In this document: positions 44,424-52,920 of the stretch, piece by piece
Numbering within the stretch: the stretch's first letter is position 1
Layout of the letters: every line of letters starts with the position of its first letter
DNA from: Serratia nevei
GTDB taxonomy: Bacteria > Pseudomonadota > Gammaproteobacteria > Enterobacterales > Enterobacteriaceae
Length of the DNA stretch: 64,000 nucleotides
Assembly: GCF_024160145.1 (NCBI RefSeq)
Contig: NZ_JAMYWQ010000008.1
Coordinates: forward strand, 95,387 to 159,386
Direction: 5' to 3'
Program-made: the position numbers and the translations under genes
Notes under the pieces: generated by a model
The model's database searches: none
Told to the model about the DNA's origin: nothing
What the model saw: only the letters and a program-made list of their open reading frames with translations

Positions 44424-45794
44424 ATGAACCACGTCGATTCGCTGCCGCCGGCCAACCCGGCGCAGCAACATAAAGCGTTAACCGCCGCCGAGCAATCGGT
44501 GATTAAAAAGTTGTTTCGGCGCCTGATCATTTTCCTGTTCGTGTTGTTTGTTTTCTCTTTCCTCGATCGCATCAACATCGGCTTCGCCGGGCTGACGATG
44601 GGCAAAGATCTCGGCCTCAGCTCGACCATGTTCGGGCTGGCGGCGACGTTGTTCTATGTCACCTACGTGATCTTCGGCATTCCGAGCAACATGATGCTGA
44701 GCCGGGTGGGCGCGCGGCGCTGGATCGCCACCATCATGGTGCTGTGGGGCATCGCCTCCACCTGCACCCTGTTCGCCACCGGGCCGACCAGCCTGTACGT
44801 GCTGCGCATGATCGTCGGCATCACCGAGGCCGGTTTCCTGCCGGGCATTCTGGTGTACCTCACCTACTGGTTCCCGGCGTTCTACCGCGCCCGCGCCAAC
44901 GCGCTGTTCATGATCGCCATGCCGGTGACCATGGCGATCGGCTCGCTGGTCTCCGGTTATATCCTGGCGCTGGACGGGGTGATGAACCTGAAGGGCTGGC
45001 AGTGGCTGTTCCTGCTGGAAGGCATTCCGTCGGTGCTGCTGGGCGTGGGGGTCTGGTTCTACCTCGACGATACGCCGGCCAAGGCCAAGTGGCTGACCGA
45101 CGAGGAGAAAGCCAGCCTGCAGGCGATGATGGAGGCCGACAAGCTGCAGCTGGTGCAGCCCAACGGGCCGAGCAGCCACCGCGCGCTGCAACAGCGCAGC
45201 CTGTGGCGCGAGATTTTCACGCCGATCGTGCTGATGTATACGCTGGCCTATTTCTGCCTGACCAACACCCTGAGCGCGATCAACATCTGGACGCCGCAGA
45301 TCCTGCAAAGCTTTAACCAGGGCAGCAGCAACGTGATGATCGGCATTTTGGCGGCGATCCCGCAGATCTGCACCATCGCCGGCATGGTGTGGTGGAGTAA
45401 ACGATCCGACAGGCTGCAGGAGCGCAAGCATCACACCGCGCTACCGTACCTGTTCGCCGCCGCCGGCTGGCTGCTGGCGTCCGCCACCGATCACAGCCTG
45501 ATCCAATTGCTCGGGATCGTGATGGCCTCGGTCGGCTCCTTTACCGCCATGGCGATCTTTTGGACCACGCCGGATCAGTCGATCAGTCTGGAAGCGCGGG
45601 CGGTGGGGATCGCGGTGATCAACGCCACCGGCAACATCGGATCGGCGCTCAGCCCGCTGTTGATCGGTTGGTTTAAAGACATGACCGGTAGCTTCAACTC
45701 CGGGCTGTATTTTGTCTCGGCGCTGTTGATCGTCGGCGCCGTGCTGGTGTGGCGCATCCCGATGAAGGATTCGCGCCCGAGAGCGACGCCTTGA
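44424..45794 (+). CDS. hpaX: 4-hydroxyphenylacetate permease (MFS)
   Basis: A 456-residue anion:cation symporter-type MFS protein with twelve membrane segments. The N-terminal FLDRINIGFAGLTMGKDLGLSS is characteristic of the family. It imports 4-hydroxyphenylacetate. It begins 3 nt after hpaI and precedes hpaA, as in E. coli W. A slightly hydrophilic loop separates helices 6 and 7. Confidence 0.92.
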   Translation: MNHVDSLPPANPAQQHKALTAAEQSVIKKLFRRLIIFLFVLFVFSFLDRINIGFAGLTMGKDLGLSSTMFGLAATLFYVTYVIFGIPSNMMLSRVGARRWIATIMVLWGIASTCTLFATGPTSLYVLRMIVGITEAGFLPGILVYLTYWFPAFYRARANALFMIAMPVTMAIGSLVSGYILALDGVMNLKGWQWLFLLEGIPSVLLGVGVWFYLDDTPAKAKWLTDEEKASLQAMMEADKLQLVQPNGPSSHRALQQRSLWREIFTPIVLMYTLAYFCLTNTLSAINIWTPQILQSFNQGSSNVMIGILAAIPQICTIAGMVWWSKRSDRLQERKHHTALPYLFAAAGWLLASATDHSLIQLLGIVMASVGSFTAMAIFWTTPDQSISLEARAVGIAVINATGNIGSALSPLLIGWFKDMTGSFNSGLYFVSALLIVGAVLVWRIPMKDSRPRATP

Positions 45795-45828
45795 TACGCA
45801 AGTGGGCATGATTGCAGGAGGTAATGGG

Positions 45829-46725
45829 GTGCGGAAAAGTACCGGTTTTATCGCCAACATCGATATTTGCAAAGAGTATGACGCGCGCTACGCCGCCGAC
45901 GAGGTGCACTACGAAACCTTCGCCGGGCTGGCGGCGTTCTTCGGCCGCGACATGCAGGTGCACTGGCACGACTGCTTCTTCCAGGTGCATTTCCTGGAGA
46001 CCGGCAAGATAGAGCTGCAGCTCGACGATCAGCACTATTCGGTGCAGGCGCCGCTGTTCATCCTCACGCCGCCGTCGGTGCCGCATGCGTTCTTCACCGA
46101 ACCGGACAGCGACGGCCACGTGCTGACGGTGCGCCAGGAGCTGATTTGGCCGCTGCTGGAGCGCCTGTATCCCGGCAGCAACCTGGCGCTGGACATGCCG
46201 GGCATCTGCCTGTCGCTGGCCGACGCGCCGCAGGAGCTGACGGCGCTCAGCCACTACTGGGCACTGATCCGCCGTGAGTTCGGGCAGAGCCTGGCCGGGC
46301 GCGAACAGACGCTGGCGCTGCTGGCGCAGGCGGTGTTCACGCTGCTGCTGCGCAACACCGCGCTGGAAGACAGCGCCAACAGCGGCGTGCGCGGCGAACT
46401 GCAGCTGTTCCAGCGCTTCAACAAGATGGTGGACGAGCGTTTTCGCGAGCACCTGCCGGTGCCGGAGTATGCGCAGGCGCTGGGGGTGACCGAATCGCGG
46501 CTCAACGACCTGTGCCGGCGCTTCGCCAACCGGCCGCCCAAGCGGCTGATCTTCGATCGGCTGCTGCGCGAGGCCAAGCGCATGCTGCTGTTCAGCGCCT
46601 GTACGGTGCATGAAACCGCCTACAGCCTCGGCTTCAAGGATCCGGCCTATTTCGCCCGTTTTTTCAATCGGCTGGAAGGCTGTTCCCCCTCGACCTACCG
46701 CGCGGCGCAACACGCCCTTTCGTAA
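45829..46725 (+). CDS. hpaA: AraC-family activator of hpaBC
   Basis: A 298-residue AraC-type activator with an N-terminal cupin sensor (HWHDCFFQVHFLETGKIEL) and a C-terminal helix-turn-helix pair ending in YSLGFKDPAYFARFFNRLEG. It activates hpaBC when 4-hydroxyphenylacetate is present. I place the start at the GTG at 45829 because GGAGG lies at ribosome distance and the length then matches E. coli HpaA; an earlier GTG would add nine residues. It lies between hpaX and hpaB in the conserved order. Confidence 0.9.
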   Translation: MRKSTGFIANIDICKEYDARYAADEVHYETFAGLAAFFGRDMQVHWHDCFFQVHFLETGKIELQLDDQHYSVQAPLFILTPPSVPHAFFTEPDSDGHVLTVRQELIWPLLERLYPGSNLALDMPGICLSLADAPQELTALSHYWALIRREFGQSLAGREQTLALLAQAVFTLLLRNTALEDSANSGVRGELQLFQRFNKMVDERFREHLPVPEYAQALGVTESRLNDLCRRFANRPPKRLIFDRLLREAKRMLLFSACTVHETAYSLGFKDPAYFARFFNRLEGCSPSTYRAAQHALS

Positions 46726-46735
46726 CCGCGATCAC

Positions 46736-46759
46736 AGTTTGCCGCGAAAGCGGCAAACT
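46736..46759. other. Perfect hairpin in the hpaA-hpaB gap
   Basis: AGTTTGCCGC and GCGGCAAACT pair perfectly over 10 bp around GAAA, 10 nt after the hpaA stop. A T run is lacking, so it is either a weak terminator before the hpaBC promoter or an operator. The promoter of hpaBC should lie in the AT-rich stretch at 46820-46860. Confidence 0.55.
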
Positions 46760-46903
46760 GACCTGAAAAGTACCGGCGATTGCCGCAAAAGTCTCTTCTC
46801 GAAACCGGCTTTGGCAGCTTCAATTAAGCAACCAAAAGAAAACATTATTTTAACAAATGGCCGATTGCACGGCCTGAAAAATGCCGATGACGAGGAAGAC
46901 CCG

Positions 46904-48466
46904 ATGAAACCAGAAGACTTTCGTGCCGACAGCAAACGCCCGTTCACCGGCGCCGAATACCTGAAAAGTTTGCAGGACAGCCGCGAAATCTACATTTACG
47001 GCGAGCGCGTGAAAGACGTCACCACGCACCCGGCGTTCCGCAACGCGGCGGCGTCAGTCGGCCAGCTGTACGACGCGCTGCACGATCCGGCCAGCCAGGA
47101 TCGCCTGTGCTGGAATACCGACACCGGCAACGGCGGCTATACCCACAAATTCTTCCGCTACGCCCGCAGCCCGGAAGAGATGCGCCAGCAGCGCGATGCC
47201 ATCGCCGACTGGTCGCGCCAAAGCTACGGCTGGATGGGGCGTACGCCGGACTACAAGGCGGCCTTCGGCTGCGCCCTGGGCGCTTATCCGGAGTTCTACG
47301 GCCAGTTCGCCGACAACGCGCGCCACTGGTACAAACGCATTCAGGAAACCGGGCTCTATTTCAACCACGCCATCGTCAACCCGCCGATCGACCGCCACAA
47401 GCCGGTCAACGAGGTGAAGGACGTCTACATTCAGGTGGAGAAAGAGACCGACGCCGGCATCGTGGTCAGCGGGGCCAAAGTGGTGGCCACCAACTCGGCG
47501 TTGACCCACTACAACTTCATCGGCTTCGGTTCGGCGCAGGTGATGGGCGATAACCCGGACTTCGCGCTGATGTTCGTGGCGCCGATGGACGCCGAAGGGG
47601 TGAAGCTGATTTCGCGCGCCTCCTACGAGCTGGTGGCCGGCGCCACCGGATCGCCGTTCGACTACCCGCTCACCAGCCGCTTCGACGAGAACGACGCGAT
47701 CCTGATCATGGATCATGTGCTGATCCCGTGGGAAAACGTGCTGATCTACCGCGACTTCGACCGCTGCCGCCGCTGGAGCACCCAGGGCGGTTTCGCCCGG
47801 CTGTTCCCGCTGCAGGCCTGCGTGCGCCTGGCGGTGAAGATGGACTTTATCACCGCGCTGCTGCAAAAGAGCCTCTCGTGCACCGGCGTGCTGGAGTTCC
47901 GCGGCGTGCAGGCGGATCTGGGCGAAGTGGTGGCCTGGCGCAACCTGTTCTGGTCGCTGAGCGACGCGATGTGCGCCGAAGCCACAAAATGGGAAAACGG
48001 CGCCTACCTGCCGGATTCCGCCGCGCTGCAAACCTACCGCGTGATGGCGCCGATGGCCTACACCAAGGTGAAACACATCATCGAGAAGAACGTCACCAGC
48101 GGTCTTATCTACCTGCCGTCCAGCGTGCGCGACATGAACAACCCGGAGATCGACAAGTATTTGGCGCGCTACGTGCGCGGATCGGACGGTATGGATCACG
48201 TCGAGCGCATCAAGATCCTCAAGCTGATGTGGGATGCGATCGGCAGCGAATTCGGCGGCCGTCACGAGCTGTATGAGATCAACTACGCCGGCAGCCAGGA
48301 TGAGATCCGCCTGCAGTGCCTGCGCCACGCTCAGGGATCCGGCAACATGGATCGCATGATGCAGATGGTCGACAAGTGCCTGGCCGATTACGATCAGCAC
48401 GGCTGGAAGGTGCCGCACCTGCGGAACAATGACGATATTAATCAGTTGGATAATCTGCTGAAGTAA
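46904..48466 (+). CDS. hpaB: 4-hydroxyphenylacetate 3-monooxygenase, oxygenase subunit
   Basis: A 520-residue FADH2-dependent hydroxylase, the same length as E. coli HpaB, that adds the 3-hydroxyl group to 4-hydroxyphenylacetate with reduced flavin supplied by HpaC. It starts MKPEDFRADSKRPFTGAEYL and has the acyl-CoA-dehydrogenase-like core. The ATG at 46904 gives the expected N-terminus; a much longer upstream open frame is only extension into hpaA-side sequence. It is followed by hpaC 16 nt later. Confidence 0.94.
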   Translation: MKPEDFRADSKRPFTGAEYLKSLQDSREIYIYGERVKDVTTHPAFRNAAASVGQLYDALHDPASQDRLCWNTDTGNGGYTHKFFRYARSPEEMRQQRDAIADWSRQSYGWMGRTPDYKAAFGCALGAYPEFYGQFADNARHWYKRIQETGLYFNHAIVNPPIDRHKPVNEVKDVYIQVEKETDAGIVVSGAKVVATNSALTHYNFIGFGSAQVMGDNPDFALMFVAPMDAEGVKLISRASYELVAGATGSPFDYPLTSRFDENDAILIMDHVLIPWENVLIYRDFDRCRRWSTQGGFARLFPLQACVRLAVKMDFITALLQKSLSCTGVLEFRGVQADLGEVVAWRNLFWSLSDAMCAEATKWENGAYLPDSAALQTYRVMAPMAYTKVKHIIEKNVTSGLIYLPSSVRDMNNPEIDKYLARYVRGSDGMDHVERIKILKLMWDAIGSEFGGRHELYEINYAGSQDEIRLQCLRHAQGSGNMDRMMQMVDKCLADYDQHGWKVPHLRNNDDINQLDNLLK

Positions 48467-48482
48467 TTCAGGAGGAGGGGGT

Positions 48483-48998
48483 ATGTCTCAGGAAAATGAA
48501 CAGCGCCTGCGCTTTCGCGACGCCATGGCCAGCCTGTCGGCGGCGGTGAATATCGTCACCACCGACGGCCCGGCGGGGCGCTGCGGCATCACCGCCACGG
48601 CGGTGTGCTCGGTAACCGATACGCCGCCGACGCTGCTGGTGTGCATCAACCGCAATAGCGCGATGAACCCGGTGTTTCAGGAAAACCGCAGGCTGTGCGT
48701 CAATGTGCTCAACCACGAGCAGGAGCTGATGGCGCGCCACTTCGCCGGCATGACCGGCGTCAGCATGGAAGATCGTTTCCGGCTGGAAGAGTGGCAGCTC
48801 GGCGCGCTGGGGCAGCCGGTGCTGCGCAATACCCTGGCCAGCCTGGAAGGGGAGATCGAGCAGATCCAGAGCATCGGCACCCACCAGATGTACCTGGTGC
48901 AGATCAAGCAGATCGCGCTGAGCGAAGCCGGCAACGGGCTGATCTACTTCAAGCGCAATTTCCATTCGGTGATCCACCAGATGGCGGTGCCGGCCTGA
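48483..48998 (+). CDS. hpaC: Flavin reductase of the 4-hydroxyphenylacetate monooxygenase
   Basis: A 171-residue NADH:FAD oxidoreductase of the flavin-reductase-like family. It begins with FRDAMASLSAAVNIVTTDGP and has TATAVCSVTDTPPTLLVCIN, which forms the flavin site. It supplies FADH2 to HpaB. The ATG has AGGAGGAGGGGG just upstream. It closes the hpa cluster; ampH converges from the right with 33 bp between. Confidence 0.93.
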   Translation: MSQENEQRLRFRDAMASLSAAVNIVTTDGPAGRCGITATAVCSVTDTPPTLLVCINRNSAMNPVFQENRRLCVNVLNHEQELMARHFAGMTGVSMEDRFRLEEWQLGALGQPVLRNTLASLEGEIEQIQSIGTHQMYLVQIKQIALSEAGNGLIYFKRNFHSVIHQMAVPA

Positions 48999-49031
48999 GG
49001 CGTTGGGGCGCAGCCTGCTGCGCCCCGCGTT

Positions 49032-50174
49032 TCAACTCTTGTTGGCCGCCAGATCGCCCACCAGGCGGTTGACCGGATCGCTCATGTTGGTGAACTTGCT
49101 CAGCTCCGAGCGGGTCACCACCACGAACACCCCGACGTTTTTCGCCGGGATCATCGCCATGTAGGTGATGAATCCGCCGCCGCCGCCGGTTTTCTGAATG
49201 ATGCCCGGCAGCCCGTCCTTCGGCGCCATATACACCCAACCCAACCCCAGCGCATCCGCTTGCCCCGGCACGTCCATGCCCTTCAGCGACACCAGATCGT
49301 GACGCTGGAAGTACATGGTTTGCTCGCTGGCGGCGGTGGCCTTGCGCGGGCCGCTGGCGCTGGAGGAGAGGAACTGCTGCATCCAGCGCTGCATGTCGCG
49401 CGGGGTGGAGTAGACGCCGCCGCTGCCGGCCGCGGCGGTGGTGTCGCGGCAGGCGCTCGGGCCGGCCGCCGCCACCATCAGGCGCGAGCACTGTTCGGGG
49501 CTCGGCGTCAGCGTGGTGTCGACCATGCCGAGCGGCGCGGTGATTTTCTCTTTCAGCAGCGCGTTGTAAGGCTTGCCCGCAGCGCGCGACAGCGCGTCGG
49601 CCAGCAGGTCATACGCCAGGTTGGAGTAGGCGGCGCGCGCGCCCGGCGGCACCGTGACGTTGGCATGCGCCAGCCACTGCCAGCGCTGGGCCTTGGTCGG
49701 CCAGGTGAACACCGGCGTTTTCGGCGGCTTCTTGCCCGGCTGCTCGCGCGGCAGCGAGCTGGTGTGCGTCGCCAGGTTCAGCAGGGTGATCGGCTGGCCG
49801 GCGTTGTAAGCCGGCACATAGGCGCCTTTGGGCGCGTACTTGCGCAGCGGGTCGGTCAGTTTGACCTGGCCTTCCGCCGCCATTTTCACCATCACTTCGC
49901 TGGTCATCAGCTTGGTGATCGAAGCGATGCGGATCAGCGAATCCGGGCGCGGGCGCAGGTTGTTGCCGGGTTTGGTATCACCAAAGCTGCGGTTAACCAC
50001 CTGATTGCCGTCGATCACCACCAGCGCCATGCCGGTGGCGCCGCTGTTGTAGAAAATATGTTCGGCATACTGGTCGACGATTTGCGAAGCCAGCTGCGGG
50101 GACGCGGCCTGCACGGCCAGCGGCGCGGCGCACAGGCCCAGCGCCAGTAATAAAGCGGAGACAGAGTTCTTCAA
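49032..50174 (-). CDS. ampH: AmpH-type DD-carboxypeptidase/endopeptidase
   Basis: A 380-residue periplasmic penicillin-binding protein of the class C beta-lactamase fold that trims peptidoglycan peptides. The signal peptide (about 1-23) precedes the SITK nucleophile motif (the first S-x-x-K), AYSNLAYD (the YxN motif) and IQKTGGGGGF (the KTG motif). Sequence and length match E. coli AmpH rather than AmpC. The start is a TTG at 50174, because no ATG in frame gives an intact signal peptide. It is monocistronic and convergent with hpaC. Confidence 0.92.
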   Translation of the reverse strand: MKNSVSALLLALGLCAAPLAVQAASPQLASQIVDQYAEHIFYNSGATGMALVVIDGNQVVNRSFGDTKPGNNLRPRPDSLIRIASITKLMTSEVMVKMAAEGQVKLTDPLRKYAPKGAYVPAYNAGQPITLLNLATHTSSLPREQPGKKPPKTPVFTWPTKAQRWQWLAHANVTVPPGARAAYSNLAYDLLADALSRAAGKPYNALLKEKITAPLGMVDTTLTPSPEQCSRLMVAAAGPSACRDTTAAAGSGGVYSTPRDMQRWMQQFLSSSASGPRKATAASEQTMYFQRHDLVSLKGMDVPGQADALGLGWVYMAPKDGLPGIIQKTGGGGGFITYMAMIPAKNVGVFVVVTRSELSKFTNMSDPVNRLVGDLAANKS

Positions 50175-50300
50175 CGGTTGTTATCCATTTAACAATGCAG
50201 CGGGGAAAGGGCTCATCCGCCGTCCAGTGTAATGCGCCCGGGCCCCGGCTGCATGTAGAAAAAAGAGCGGTGACGATAAAATTATTTAACCGCCGGCGGC

Positions 50301-51059
50301 CTACTGCGCGCGGGCGAAAATGGCGATCACTGCGTCGAGGTGCGCCTTCATCGCCTTGCGGGCGCCGCGCACGTCGCGCGCTTCGATCGCCGCCAGGATC
50401 GCCCGGTGTTCCAGTTCGGAACGGTGCGGCATGTCGTCCGGCGTATAGTGGCGCTGCAGCACGCGGAACATGCTGCCGTAGCGGTGGCCGAGCAGGTGGC
50501 CGATGATGAACGCATAGGCCGGGTTGCCGCTGGCCTGGGCGATGCGGATGTGGAACAGCCGATCGCCGGGGTGGGTGGCGGAACCGGCGCGGTTATCGCG
50601 GCAGTTCTGCTCATAGGCGGCGCGGATGCCCGCCAGCTCTTCGTCGGTGGCGTGGCGCGCGGCCAGCGCGGCGGTCTCCGGTTCGATCAGCAGGCGGGTT
50701 TGCAGCAGTGAAAACGGCGGCAGCTCGGCGTTGAAATCCAGCTCGATGTTCAGTTCGTCGTCGATCTCCGCCCACTGGTTGCGGCCGGCCTGGGCCATCA
50801 CCGGCTCCTGCGACGGCGCCAGCGGCGTTTGCGAGCGCACGATCACCCCGTTGCCAACCTTGACGTCCACCAGGCCGATCACTTCCAACGCGATAAGCGC
50901 CTCGCGCACCGACGCGCGGCTGACCTGCAACTGCTGCGCGAGATCGCGCTCCGAGGGCAGGCGGCTGCCCGGCGGAAATTCGTTATTTTCGATCAGACGT
51001 TTGAGCTGGTCAGCTATCTGTCTGTAAATTCTTGGGTTTTCCAGTCGGGTAATCGGCAT
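50301..51059 (-). CDS. GntR-family (FadR subgroup) regulator of the fucose operon
   Basis: A 252-residue GntR-type regulator. The winged helix lies in the first 75 residues (RLPSERDLAQQLQVSRASVREALIALEVIGLVDVKVGNG), and an all-helical FCD effector domain (about 95-240) follows. It is divergent from the L-fucose catabolic genes with a 235-bp gap that holds two FadR-type operator-like sites, so it most likely represses that operon until a pathway intermediate binds. The ATG at 51059 is the first in frame. Confidence 0.88.
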   Translation of the reverse strand: MPITRLENPRIYRQIADQLKRLIENNEFPPGSRLPSERDLAQQLQVSRASVREALIALEVIGLVDVKVGNGVIVRSQTPLAPSQEPVMAQAGRNQWAEIDDELNIELDFNAELPPFSLLQTRLLIEPETAALAARHATDEELAGIRAAYEQNCRDNRAGSATHPGDRLFHIRIAQASGNPAYAFIIGHLLGHRYGSMFRVLQRHYTPDDMPHRSELEHRAILAAIEARDVRGARKAMKAHLDAVIAIFARAQ

Positions 51060-51232
51060 TTTTGACCTTTGACGATTCGGCGCTCAGTGATTTGGCGCAC
51101 AATTATGCGACAAGGCGCTTGAGTAATCGTTATTCAAGTGTAAAAAAATGGTTAATCAAAATGCGGTTTTAAGGCTGTTTTATTAACTTCTTCCCCCAAC
51201 GATAACGCGTAAAGCGTCTTTTGTCATGTTAG

Positions 51233-51243
51233 AGGCCTGACCT
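51233..51243. promoter_or_regulatory. Candidate GntR operator, upstream copy
   Basis: AGGCCTGACCT shares the GGCCTGACC core of the second site and lies exactly 25 bp before it. The flanking CCTTTA motifs are repeated as well, so the pair forms a direct repeat. Confidence 0.4.
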
Positions 51244-51257
51244 TTAATCGCCTTTAG

Positions 51258-51268
51258 TGGCCTGACCA
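51258..51268. promoter_or_regulatory. Candidate GntR operator, downstream copy
   Basis: TGGCCTGACCA matches the FadR-subgroup consensus TGGTCNGACCA at ten of eleven positions. It lies 26 bp before the first gene of the fucose operon, where a bound repressor would block transcription. Confidence 0.5.
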
Positions 51269-51294
51269 TTAGACCTTTAGGCCGAGGAGTCAAG

Positions 51295-52035
51295 ATGGAT
51301 TTAACCGGGAAACGCGTACTGATCACCGCCGCCGGGCAAGGGATCGGTTTTACCACCGCCAGGCTGTTCGCCGCCGCCGGTGCCGAAGTGATCGCCAGCG
51401 ACATCAACCTCGAGCGCCTGCAGGGCTCCGCCGGGATCCGCGCGCTGACGCTGAACGTCACCGATCCGGCCGCCATCGCGGCGGCGGCGGAAGCGATCGG
51501 CCCGATCGACGTGCTGTTCAACTGCGCCGGCGTGGTGCACAGCGGATCGATCCTCGATTGCAGCGAAGATCAGTGGGCGTTCGCGCTCAATCTCAACGTC
51601 ACCGCGATGTTCCGCATGATCCGCGCCTTCCTGCCGGGCATGTTGGCGCGCGGCAAAGGCTCGATCATCAACATGTCCTCGGTGGCCTCGAGCGTGAAAG
51701 GGGTGCCGAACCGCTTCGCTTACAGCGCCAGCAAGGCGGCGGTGATCGGCCTGACGCGCTCGGTGGCGGCGGACTACGTCACCCAGGGCATCCGCTGCAA
51801 CGCCATCTGCCCCGGCACGGTGGAGTCGCCGTCGCTGCGCCAGCGCATTGCTGAGCAGGCGCGCGAGCAGGGGCGCAGCGAGCAAGAGGTGTATCAGGCG
51901 TTCGTCGCCCGTCAGCCGATCGGGCGCATCGGCACCACCGAGGAAATCGCCCAATTGGCGCTGTATCTGGCCTCCGACGCCAGTTCATACACCACCGGCA
52001 CGGTGCAGATCATCGACGGCGGCTGGAGCAACTGA
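51295..52035 (+). CDS. 2-keto-3-deoxy-L-fuconate dehydrogenase (SDR)
   Basis: A 246-residue short-chain dehydrogenase that would oxidise 2-keto-3-deoxy-L-fuconate to the 2,4-diketo compound with NAD. It shows ITAAGQGIG, FNCAG and MSSVASS ... YSASKAA. The resemblance is to the UcpA-like 2-keto-3-deoxy-L-fuconate dehydrogenases. Its place at the head of an operon with all other steps of the non-phosphorylating L-fucose pathway supports this. The ATG follows CGAGGAGTCAAG. The substrate could also be the L-rhamnonate analogue. Confidence 0.82.
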   Translation: MDLTGKRVLITAAGQGIGFTTARLFAAAGAEVIASDINLERLQGSAGIRALTLNVTDPAAIAAAAEAIGPIDVLFNCAGVVHSGSILDCSEDQWAFALNLNVTAMFRMIRAFLPGMLARGKGSIINMSSVASSVKGVPNRFAYSASKAAVIGLTRSVAADYVTQGIRCNAICPGTVESPSLRQRIAEQAREQGRSEQEVYQAFVARQPIGRIGTTEEIAQLALYLASDASSYTTGTVQIIDGGWSN

Positions 52036-52060
52036 GCCGCCATTTTTGAGAGAGGAAGGC

Positions 52061-52906
52061 ATGAAACTTTTACGTTACGGGCAACCCGGGCAAGAGCGCC
52101 CCGGCATGTTGGATGCGCAAGGCCGCCTGCGCGATCTGTCGCAGCATATCGCCGACGTGGGGGGCGCCGCGTTATTGCCGGCGTCGCTCGCCAAACTGCG
52201 TGCGCTGGACAGCGCCATGCTGCCGCTGGTCGAAGGGCAGCCGCGCCTCGGCGCCTGCGTCGGCGGCATCGGCAAGTTTATCTGCATCGGCCTGAACTAT
52301 GCCGATCACGCGGCGGAGACCGGTGCGGCCATTCCTGAGGAACCGGTGGTATTCAACAAATGGACCAGCGCGGTGGTCGGCCCCCACGATCGGGTGGAGA
52401 TCCCACGCGGCTCGCAGAAAACCGACTGGGAAGTGGAGCTGGGCGTGGTGATCGGCCAGGGCGGACGCTACATCAGCGAAGCAGACGCGATGCGCCACGT
52501 CGCCGGCTACTGCGTGATCAACGACGTCTCAGAACGCGAATATCAAATTGAGCGCGGCGGCACCTGGGACAAGGGCAAAGGCTGCGACACCTTCGGGCCG
52601 ATCGGCCCCTGGCTGGTGACCGCCGATGAGATCGCCGATCCGCACAGCCTGAACCTGTGGCTGGAGGTGGACGGCAAGCGCTATCAGGACGGCAACACCC
52701 GCACCATGATCTTCCGCATTCCGCAGATCGTCAGCTACCTCAGCCGCTTTATGAGCCTGCAGCCGGGCGATGTGATCTCCACCGGCACGCCGCCGGGCGT
52801 CGGCATGGGGCAGAAACCGCAGCCTATCTATCTGCGGGCGGGCCAGACGATGCGTCTGGGCATCGAAGGGCTGGGCGAACAGCGCCAGCAAACCGTACAG
52901 GCTTAA
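52061..52906 (+). CDS. 2,4-diketo-3-deoxy-L-fuconate hydrolase (FAH family)
   Basis: A 281-residue fumarylacetoacetate-hydrolase-family enzyme that splits the diketo acid into pyruvate and L-lactate. It has the family motifs GLNYADHAAETG, the metal-ligand glutamates in TDWEVELGVVIGQGG, and LQPGDVISTGTPPGVG. It lies second in the operon, 25 nt after the SDR gene, with AGAGGAAGGC upstream of its ATG. Members of this family also act on L-rhamnonate or arabinonate products; context favours the fucose route. Confidence 0.83.
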   Translation: MKLLRYGQPGQERPGMLDAQGRLRDLSQHIADVGGAALLPASLAKLRALDSAMLPLVEGQPRLGACVGGIGKFICIGLNYADHAAETGAAIPEEPVVFNKWTSAVVGPHDRVEIPRGSQKTDWEVELGVVIGQGGRYISEADAMRHVAGYCVINDVSEREYQIERGGTWDKGKGCDTFGPIGPWLVTADEIADPHSLNLWLEVDGKRYQDGNTRTMIFRIPQIVSYLSRFMSLQPGDVISTGTPPGVGMGQKPQPIYLRAGQTMRLGIEGLGEQRQQTVQA

Positions 52907-52920
52907 CCGGGAGCGCCGCC

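Noticed and set aside
47054..48418. A long minus-strand frame opposite hpaB
   Set aside because: The hpaB gene is certain by length and content; the antisense product is His/Val/Arg-rich and without motif.
49032..50174. AmpC-type resistance beta-lactamase
   Set aside because: The KTGGGGGF region and overall resemblance fit AmpH, and no ampR gene is adjacent.
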